A DNA stretch of 64,000 bases, from positions 2,046,001 to 2,110,000 of the forward strand of contig BEDY01000001.1 of the NCBI GenBank assembly GCA_002335605.1, in the 5' to 3' direction. A program made the translations under genes and the position numbers. Shown here in pieces: positions 56,697 to 64,000 of this stretch; the first letter of the stretch is position 1, and each line of letters begins with the position of its first letter. The DNA is from Prillingera fragicola. Its lineage: Eukaryota; Basidiomycota; Tremellomycetes; Trichosporonales; Trichosporonaceae. Under the pieces are notes generated by a model. That model searched no databases. It was not told where the DNA came from and saw only the letters and a program-made list of their open reading frames with translations.

Positions 56697-58350
56697 ATGA
56701 CTGCCTCCGGCGACTGGAAAGCACGCACCGAGGCCTACAAGGCGTCCATCCTCGAGTCTATTCCAAAGGAATGGCGCCTGTCCGACGAGCAGCTGGCCAA
56801 GCTCGGCCCAGACGTCCGTCACGTCGCAGAGGAGACGGGCATCCTGACCCCTGCCGAGGTCAAGATTCTGGCCCAGGACGCGACCTCGCTCGCCAAGAAC
56901 ATTGCGGCCAAAAAGTACACTGCCGTCGAGGTGGCTACCGCCTACTGCAAGTCTGCTGCCGTTGCCCACCAGACTACCAACTGCCTCATGGACTACTTTG
57001 CCGATGAGGCGCTCGAGCGTGCCAAGTGGCTCGACGAGCAGCTCGAGAAGACTGGCAAACCCGTTGGACCGCTCCACGGTGTTCCCATTTCCGTCAAGGG
57101 TGAGTAGTCTGCCCGACGACGCCATGCTGATGATAGACATGCTCGCCGTCGAGGGCCGCCGCATGTCGGCCGGCTACCTGGCAATCCTCGAGTCAGACAC
57201 CACCCCAAAGAAGGACTCTGTCATTGTCGCGGCCTTCCGCAAGGCCGGCGCCGTCTTCCACTGCAAGACTTCGAACCCGCAAGCCATCATGCACCTGGAG
57301 ACCGATTCGTTCCTCGGCCCGACGACCAACCCATTCAACACCAAGCTCACCCCCGGCGGCTCGTCTGGTGGCGAGTCGGCGCTCATCGGCGCAGGCGGCT
57401 CGGTTCTGGGCATCGGCACCGACATTGGCGGTTCTATCCGTAACCCCTGCGCCAACGTCGGTCTGTACGGCTTCAAGCCCACCTCCATCCGCCTGCCGCG
57501 CGGCGGCAACCTGTCGGGCATGCCCAACCAGGAAGCGATCGTCGGCGCTATTGGTCCCATGGGCGTTTCAGCCCGTGACTGCGAGCTGTTTGTCACGACC
57601 GTGCTGGACACCAAGCCCTGGCTGGTCGACAGCCAGCAGGCCAAGATGCCGTGGCGCGCAGACGAGGTCGAGTGGATTGGCGGGGACAAGCCCAAGATTG
57701 GCGTCATGTGGGATGACGGCGTCGTCAAGCTTCAGCCGCCCATGCAGCGCGCGCTCCAGATTGCGGTCGACAAGCTCAAAGCCGCAGGCTACGACGTTGT
57801 CGACTACAAGCCCTACAAGACTGCCGAGGCGTGGGAGATTCTGAAAAAGCTCTACTGGACCGACGGCGGCGACCGCGTCAAGCGCCTCACCGAGGCGACG
57901 GGCGAGCCCATCCTGCCCCTCACGCAGTGGATTCTCGGCAAGCCCGAGGTGCAGGCCGGAACAGTCCTCTTCGACCTCATTGGCGAGCGCGAAAAGTATC
58001 GCACAGAGTACGCAAAGTACTGGAACGACCAAAACGTCGACATTGTCCTCTCAGCGCCGTACCCCGGCCCCGCTCCCGCGCTCGGCACATCAAAGTGGTG
58101 GATGTACACCGCGCTGTGGAATCTGCTCGACTATCCCGGCGCAGTCTTCCCCACCGGCGAGAGCGTCCAGCCCACCGACGTAAAGATCAAGCGCGAGTAT
58201 CTCTCCGAAGACGACAAGCTCATCGACGACTTTTACGACCCCGAGCTCATGGCTAATGCCCCGCTGTGTCTCCAGCTCCAGGGTTTTAGGTGGGAGGACG
58301 AAAAGGTCGTCGAGGCGCTCAAAATGGTGTCCAAGGTTGTCAACCCCTAG
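56697..58350 (+). CDS. Amidase signature family enzyme (acetamidase type)
   Basis: This is a fungal AS-family amidase that hydrolyses small amides. ATG at 56697 gives MTASGDWKARTEAYKAS; an intron at about 57101-57137 joins VPISVK to DMLAVEGRRMS in frame. The Ser-Ser-Lys triad is Lys134 (PISVKD), Ser210 (GGSSGGE) and Ser234 (GTDIGGSIRNP), with spacing as in the family. Other family pieces are HGVPISVK, GPTTNPFNTKLTPGG, GLYGFKPTSIRLPRGG, GPMGVSARDCEL, and IVLSAPYPGPAPALG. Length about 540 residues, two exons. No signal peptide, so cytosolic. Substrate breadth (acetamide, nitrile-derived amides) cannot be told; nitrogen-source regulation is usual in relatives. Confidence 0.9.
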
Positions 58351-58469
58351 CGCGCGTGGCGGGGATGAACAGTAGTTGTGAGGATAGTGGAATTGTTGTC
58401 CATGTACCACGCATATGCAAAACATTAAGCGACATTCTATGAGCATTATTAGGTCAATCTCATGACCCC

Positions 58470-59601
58470 CTAGGCAAGAGCCTTCTCCAGCTCAGGCAAC
58501 TCGCCTGCCGCGCCGCCATACCGAGCAGGCATACCCTTCTTGTCCCCCAGCTCGCCAGCGAGGTTCTCCAGGTAGCTAACGACGACAAACTTCCGTGCCG
58601 TCTCGGCACTGACAAACATCCTGACCGCACTAAACATCCAGCTCATAAACAATGGCACGCCGACGAAAAACTTGCGACTGAGCGTCTCGGGATAGTGCGC
58701 GGCCATGAGGCTGATGGTCCCCTTTGAGCCGGCTTTGACTGCTGGGTCCATGCGGAGGAAGGAGACGCCGTCATAGTCGTGCACTTGGGCCAGGCGGTGC
58801 GGATCGACTGCCGGTAGGTCCGGGATGGGGACGCGCGTGGCCGCGAGGTTGAGGCGGAGCAGGGCTGTTTCTTGGAGGGCAACCCGCCAGTGCAGAAATC
58901 TACCGTCAGCTACAATAGGAGGGAAGGACATACCGGTCGAGATCGCCAAACGTCTTCTTGACATCTGCGACAGCCCCGTAGATGTTCCATGTGACGACTT
59001 CCCTCTCTCCGTCTGCCCGTGTGATCTCTGTAACGTATCCCAGACCCTTGAAGTCGTCGCCGTAAGTCTGGAAGGAATAGTCGGGCACGCCCTTGTCAAG
59101 CCCAAACTCTTTCCGCCATTTGAGCGTCGCTTCGAGATTGGTCGCAGCGAGGGTCACGTCGGTGCCGCCGACTGAGCGAAGAAACTTTTGGAGAATCAGG
59201 AGGGTGGAGAAGGGCGGGGCGTCGGCTGGGGATACTGGTGCAACCGTGGGGTCTGTGCCGGGTATCGCGGCGTCGGTCTCGCTGGCGACATCACCCTCGG
59301 CAAGCTCAGGTGTGACAGCCTCAGTCTTGACTGTCGGTGCGACGAGGGTCACGCCCCAGATCTGGTCATGCCCCGCACGCTGGATAATACCGGGGAGACG
59401 GGCCGAGAGGGCGAGTAGCGGGTGCTCGGGGGCGAGAGTTGGCCATTGGGCTGGCTCAGCAGGGACCTGGGCAGCCGTTGATGGGACCGGGGTGGCCGAA
59501 GAGTCCTCTACACTGGCGGTTGCCATAGCAGGCTCAGTGGGAGCGGCTGGCTCGGTTGTAAAGACGGCAGGGGTAGCAGTAGTGGTGGGCTCGGAGCTCA
59601 T
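58470..59601 (-). CDS. SFH5: Sec14-like phosphatidylinositol transfer protein Sfh5
   Basis: Sfh5 is a CRAL-TRIO lipid-transfer protein of the ER and cell periphery. ATG at 59601 gives MSSEPTTTATPAVFTTEP, with a long Ala/Pro/Thr-rich N-tail. The CRAL-TRIO N-lobe is LQKFLRSVGGTDVTLAATNLE and LKWRKEFGLD. An intron near 58900-58935 joins FGDLDR to FLHWRVALQETALL. The lipid-binding lobe has QVHDYDGVSFLRMDP, LMAAHYPETLSRKFFVGVP, FMSWMFSAV and ARKFVVVSYLENLAGELG, the usual gate and floor helices. It ends KKGMPARYGGAAGELPELEK, as in the family. The Tyr and His in HDYDG and the PETLSRKFF loop are as expected. Length about 365 residues. Confidence 0.85.
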
Positions 59602-60413
59602 GATAGACGTCCAAGTGTGGGAAGAAGAGCAACGTCAACAATACGAACGCGAAAACGCATGCTCGGACTTTCCGTAATCAGATAAAGCTAGCGTGCCGTG
59701 ATTGCCCGAATGGCACCAACATCAGCTTTCAAACTGCGGCCAGCTAGTTTGATGAAGCAAGTCATGGTATGCACATGCAGACGAGCAATGTCTGCCAGTG
59801 TATAGAGTGAGCTCCACTGACGAGCTTGTCGAGGAGACAGCTACCGGCATCACGCCCACCCAAGTCCTCGGCGTCTTCCCCCGGCAGCGTCTTGAACTAT
59901 CTGCTCCAACGTCCCTTAGTCGCCATCTCAAGTGTACACTCCTCTCAAGCGTACAGCAACAATACTGATGCTGGGCCCCCCTGATGTTGACAGCCGATAC
60001 ACGTCCGATAGACTGGGTAATTAGGGACACTGGCTTTGCTTTCAATGCTGGCAAGCTAGGCCATACCAAGTAGTCAAGCGTCCCTGCTGGTATCTATGCT
60101 GGGCAAAGACCCTCTTCTCGAATCCTATGCATCTCATGATGAGCTGTACTGCGTGAGTTGGCATGGAAGACAACCACCACGCATGGAAGACAACCACCAC
60201 ACCCAGCAGTTGGGCAGGACGGATTTTCCCGACATTTAACCTTTCAACAGCTCAGGACGGGCCCCGTCCAGTTCACGGGGCCCGCAACATCCACTCTCCT
60301 GTCCATCAACATTACCTACCCCACATCCATAGCATCCAGCAGCTGAGCGTCCACTGGAGGCTGCCGTGGTGAGATATCAAGTCCATCTATATCCTGGACG
60401 GCAACCTTACGCC
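59602..60413. other. Promoter region of SFH5 and the zinc-cluster factor
   Basis: About 0.8 kb between divergent starts. An exact 20-bp tandem duplication occupies 60161-60180 and 60181-60200. A perfect 10-bp inverted repeat, CGGGCCCCGT (60258-60267) and ACGGGGCCCG (60275-60284) with a 7-base loop, lies 130 bp before the zinc-cluster start and could be a self-regulatory operator. Confidence 0.6.
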
Positions 60414-63102
60414 ATGGGAAAGGGAGCGACTCGAGACACTGAAAGCGAGGCATGGACAGCAGAATCCAAACGGCGGAAGGTGCCCGTGAGTCCCGTCCGC
60501 GTGCCAATGCATCAAGCTGACATCCTAGCGCGCTTGCGATATCTGCAGGCGGTAAGCTGTTACCGAAGAAGGTGTCTGACTGTGCAGACGCAAGATTCGT
60601 TGTGATGGGCCGCAAAAGACTAATGACAATGACAGTGTGTGCGAAGCAAGAGGTCTGTTTCTAACCGCCAGAGTGCACGCATTGCCAGGATAACAAGTTT
60701 GAGTGCACCTATGTCGAGGAGGCGAGCAGGAAGGGTCCTCCAAAGGGGTAAGCAGCCCAGTGATGCCGAGAAAGGTGTCTGACAACCAGGTATCTGCAGG
60801 CATTAGAGGAGCGCTGCGGCCGGCTAGAGGCGCTGGTGGAGCAAGTACGCACTCTCAATCAGCTGTAGCTAACAGCAGATGCGCCCCGGAACTGATGTCG
60901 AGCCCTACGTCGGTCCAAGACTCGACCGCGACCTCTTTGACCTCGCATCCCACAACCAGCGGCTACGCGAATACGACATCCCAATGTACCCCAGCACGAA
61001 ACGCTTCCTCGGCTTCCCGAGCCGGTCAATCGCACAGCCCTCGTCGCCGAGCGCAACCCACATGAGCGTCAGCGAGCACATGCCAATGTTGAATCACGCG
61101 CCCATGGCGGGCACGAGTGACACTCAAACGGCCATTCCTCCATCGCTTCCCCGCGCGCTGAGGTCGTACACGTCCGAACCAAACAAAGACCTCTACATGG
61201 CCGTGAGCCAGGTCAGCCAGATGGTGCGCGAGGAAGGCCGTGCACTGCGGTATTACGAGGGTGCTGCTGCTGTGACGACGCCGACATCCAATCAGCCATA
61301 CAAAGGCGAGACACTGTTTGCGCGCGAGCTCGACAAGGTCAAGCGGCCGCGCATGTGGCGGACACCAGAGTGGGAGGTCGTCACGTTCGCCGAGGGGGAG
61401 CATGCTCTCGACTTGTCCATTTTCCCCGATGAGGAGCAGGGTCTAGCGCTAATCTGGGCATACTTTCACTGCCTGAACTCACACCTTCCTTTGCTGAACA
61501 AGGATTTGTTCATCCAGCAATATCGCGCTCGCAAGTGGAAACGTGACCACGAGTTTGGCAAGATGTTGCTACTGGTCTTTGCCAACGCCGCCCGCTTTGT
61601 CCCAGTGCCTGTCGGCCGCTGGGGCGCCGATGAGCCGAAATATCGCGGTCTCCGTGAGGAAGACCACGAGAGCATCCGCCTCTCCGCTGGCTGGCGTTAC
61701 GTGCGCGCGTACATGCACACAGGGTCGACGCTACGCAAAACGCCCACCCTTTTGTGGCTGCAACAGCAGGTCTTACTGTGCGCCTTTCTCCGCGGAAACG
61801 CCAGCGCAAGCGAGCAATGGGCCATTGCATCACAAGGCTTGCTGAGCTGTCAGGAAATCGGCATCCACACCAGTGCTCACCTGCCTGGCGTGACCGCCGT
61901 CGATCGCGAGCTATACTCTCGCGCGTTCTGGTGCCTATACCACTATGACCGGAGCGCCTGTGTGACTCTCGGCCGTGCCGTCGCGCTCGCCGACGCAGAG
62001 ATTGATGCTCCGTACCCGCTAGCAGTGGACGACCGGTGGTGGGACATTTCTCATCCGGACGAACCCATCATCCAGCCTGCACACGCCGGTGTCCCCCACG
62101 TCTCGGGCTTTATCTACGGAGTGCAACTGGACCGCATCATCTCTTCTGCCCTGCTTGTCATCCCCGCCCGCGCCGACCCGACGATGCGGGACAAGCTTCC
62201 TGCCATCATTGCAGAAATCGTACATGCGCTGCACGTGTGGTTCGCCTCCCTCCCTCCACTGCTGTCCTGGGATCCGCAACGCTCTCTAAACAACGAAGGC
62301 GACATTCTGCGCACGACCCATCTTCACGCGCGCTACCACTGGACACGTATCATTGTGCACTACTCGCCCGTCGCAGCGGCAATGGACACGACCTCTCTTC
62401 CAGCGCGCGAACTCTTTGCCGTCCCTCTAGACGCCGCGCGCATGCTGTGCGAAATCTGCGGCTTTCTGCTCTCGCGTGAAAGCATCTTTGGGCCGCTGAC
62501 GCAGAAACCGCTAGACTTTGAGTTTTTAGACTATGCCTTTCTCGCAGGCGCCGTCACCTTGCTGGGCGTCCACGCCGGCGTCGTCGCCCACGACGACATG
62601 CAGGCCGCCCAGGGCGTGCAGACGTGTATCGATACTTGCCGGCAGATGGATTTCGTCTCCCGCCGAGCAGGGCAGGTGAGCGACCTGCTCGTGCTGATGC
62701 GGCACAACGTCGCGGTGCGCGTCGGCGGCGTGTGGGCGCTGGGCGACGATGTCGATGAGAAACCGCCTACGACCAGGACAGGCGAGGAGGGCGAGGACGC
62801 GTCCCCCCTGTCGCTGACTACGAGTCTGGGTCTGCCGTGGTTCTCGGCCGAAGACACTGCGGCGCTCCTCATGCCGCCCTCGGACTCGCCTGTGGCTGTG
62901 GCGACCGCGTATCGGACACGGGAGAACACGCCTGGTGCGGGTGGCGCGGTGGTGGACGGGTTGGATACCGAGGGAGATGATTGGAGCCAGCTGCTTTCTG
63001 CCTTTGCGTACGTGTTGAGTGTGACAGCAGCGCTGACGTTGCAGGATGAGTTTGAACCAGCCGGTGGTAGAGGATCAGTTTGCGGTCGAGCACCATGGCT
63101 GA
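60414..63102 (+). CDS. Zn2Cys6 fungal transcription factor
   Basis: A fungal binuclear zinc-cluster regulator. Exons: 60414 start MGKGATRDTESEAWTAE, then KRRKVPRACDIC. The cluster has Cys27, 30, 37, 49, 52 and 59: CDICRRRKIRC, then CTHCQDNKFEC after a splice join that needs the donor GTGTGTGCG at about 60634. Basic residues around it suit DNA contact and nuclear import. A linker and coiled coil follow (YLQALEERCGRLEALVEQ), then a long regulatory part with the middle homology region of fungal factors (FPDEEQGLALIWAYFHCLN, LLLVFANAARF, SRAFWCLYHYDRSACVTLG). I end it with a 37-nt intron (GTACGT at 63010) giving MSLNQPVVEDQFAVEHHG and stop 63100-63102; the unspliced frame would end at 63152. Target unknown. 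Confidence 0.85.
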
Positions 63103-63213
63103 CATGTCGAATAGTTAGTTTCTGTTGTACACGTATGCGATTGCTGTGGTGAGTGAAAATGTATGGTGGAATCAGTACCTCCTGGTGTGCTAGAATGGTG
63201 CATGCAACATGGC

Positions 63214-64000
63214 CTACTCGTTGGCCGCAGCCTCGGCCTCACGCGCCTTGGCCGCCTTGGGGTCAAAGACGTTGAGCCAACCCGCCCAAGTCGAGTCCCA
63301 CTGGAGGGGCGCCTCGGGCTTGACAATCTCAAAGCCCTCGAGATTCCCGTGCCAGCGGAGCTCGCGCTTGCGGCGCTCGGCGCGCAGGTCGTCCTCGGTC
63401 GTAATGGGCTTGTCGCTCTTCTTCTCCGCGTCGGTCAGACCACGCTCGCCACGCGCAAACTGGCGGGCAGACTCGAGACGCTCAGCGAGCTTGGGGTAGT
63501 ACTCCTCGCGGGCGTCGTCAATCTGCTTCGGGGTCTTGTAAAAGTTCTTCTTGTAGAAGCCCTCGGCAGAAATGTCAAAGTCCGTGTCGGGGCGAACACC
63601 GTTGAGGGCGTCGGCGGTCTCGGGGGCAACAAACGGACGGGTAGTGTTGGTGATGAGCGCGTAGGCGAGCTCGGCACCCTCCTGAACCTTGCGGCGCTCG
63701 TTGAACATGTCCCACAGCATGTAGGGGATTTGCTTGAAGCCAAGGTGCTTCATGAAGGGGACGAGGAGCATGGGGGGCTGGGCGGGGAGCTGGGCAGGAG
63801 GGGAGTTCCACTCCTCGGGAATCGTCTCCTTGGCAGCGGCGCCGGCCTGGGGAGCAGCGGGGGTGGGAACGATAGGCGGTGCGCGAGAGAGGAACGAGAG
63901 ATTGGTGTGCGAGGGCTTGGGCTCGGCGGCAGCAGCGACGGCAGCGTCAGCGACCTCGGCAGGAAGGTCGGCGTTGAGCGAGACCTTTTCCTCAAAGACG
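63214..64000 (-). CDS. TIM54: Mitochondrial inner membrane translocase subunit Tim54 (partial, 5' end outside window)
   Basis: Tim54 supports the TIM22 carrier translocase in the mitochondrial inner membrane. One frame is open from the right edge to the stop at 63214, so the N-terminus with the membrane segment is missing. The C-terminal intermembrane-space part shows LLVPFMKHLGFKQIPYMLWD, FNERRKVQEGAELAYALI, NTTRPFVAPETADAL, DFDISAEGFYKKNFYKTPKQ and ELRWHGNLEGFEIVKPE, as in fungal Tim54. A low-complexity Pro/Ala stretch precedes it. About 260 residues are visible. Identification rests on motif recall and is likely, not searched. Confidence 0.75.
   Translation of the reverse strand, partial: VFEEKVSLNADLPAEVADAAVAAAAEPKPSHTNLSFLSRAPPIVPTPAAPQAGAAAKETIPEEWNSPPAQLPAQPPMLLVPFMKHLGFKQIPYMLWDMFNERRKVQEGAELAYALITNTTRPFVAPETADALNGVRPDTDFDISAEGFYKKNFYKTPKQIDDAREEYYPKLAERLESARQFARGERGLTDAEKKSDKPITTEDDLRAERRKRELRWHGNLEGFEIVKPEAPLQWDSTWAGWLNVFDPKAAKAREAEAAANE

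Noticed and set aside
63103..63152. Zinc-cluster protein end at 63152
   Set aside because: A good GTACGT donor and TTGCAG acceptor give a shorter, more natural C-terminus; the unspliced tail is Cys/Arg-rich and arbitrary.

Overview
The window is nuclear DNA of a basidiomycete yeast, most likely a tremellomycete of the Trichosporonales type. The evidence is GC-rich coding sequence with C-ending codons, many short introns (about 35-100 nt) with GTRAGT donors and CTRAC/TACTAAC branch points, intron-containing tRNA genes, and fungus-specific proteins (Msb1/Mug8, Tim54, Sfh5, Glc8, Cog4, a CYP505 fusion, a DUF3669 protein). The genus is an inference. Gene models were spliced by eye; exon joins I could check for frame are mentioned.

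Layout. 1-10.5 kb: the 5' part of MRE11 (minus, continues off the left edge), a PhoD-like phosphatase whose start codon is split by an intron (plus), and an Msb1/Mug8-type polarity protein (minus). 10.5-13.8 kb is a long gene-poor gap with CAG/CTG runs. 13.8-25 kb: a DsbA/FrnE-like thioredoxin protein, a Bmt6-like rRNA methyltransferase, a Kex1-type carboxypeptidase, spliced tRNA-Leu and tRNA-Phe genes, an MFS sugar porter and a zinc alcohol dehydrogenase.

25-44 kb looks accessory: an unrecognised two-exon gene with its 3' end duplicated, a 2.3 kb stretch of broken protein-like frames, an 82-bp minisatellite, a self-sufficient P450-reductase fusion (CYP505), a divergent pair made of a PD-(D/E)XK-like protein and a DUF3669 kinase-like protein, a membrane-anchored glycosyltransferase-like protein and a small secreted protein. 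A family of GC-rich hairpins (GAGCCCCCT...AGGGGGCTC) occurs near gene 3' ends only in 34.6-44.1 kb.

44-64 kb returns to conserved housekeeping genes: phosphatase inhibitor 2 (Glc8), calnexin, a class C beta-lactamase-like serine hydrolase, a Q/M-rich protein, a Ser-rich coiled-coil protein, COG4, an amidase, Sfh5, a Zn2Cys6 transcription factor and the 3' part of TIM54 (cut by the right edge). Calnexin, Kex1, COG4 and Sfh5 all serve the secretory pathway or lipid traffic, but the genes have separate promoters and I see no operon-like or biosynthetic cluster logic. The most interesting candidates are the divergent nuclease-like/kinase-like pair together with the local hairpin family.
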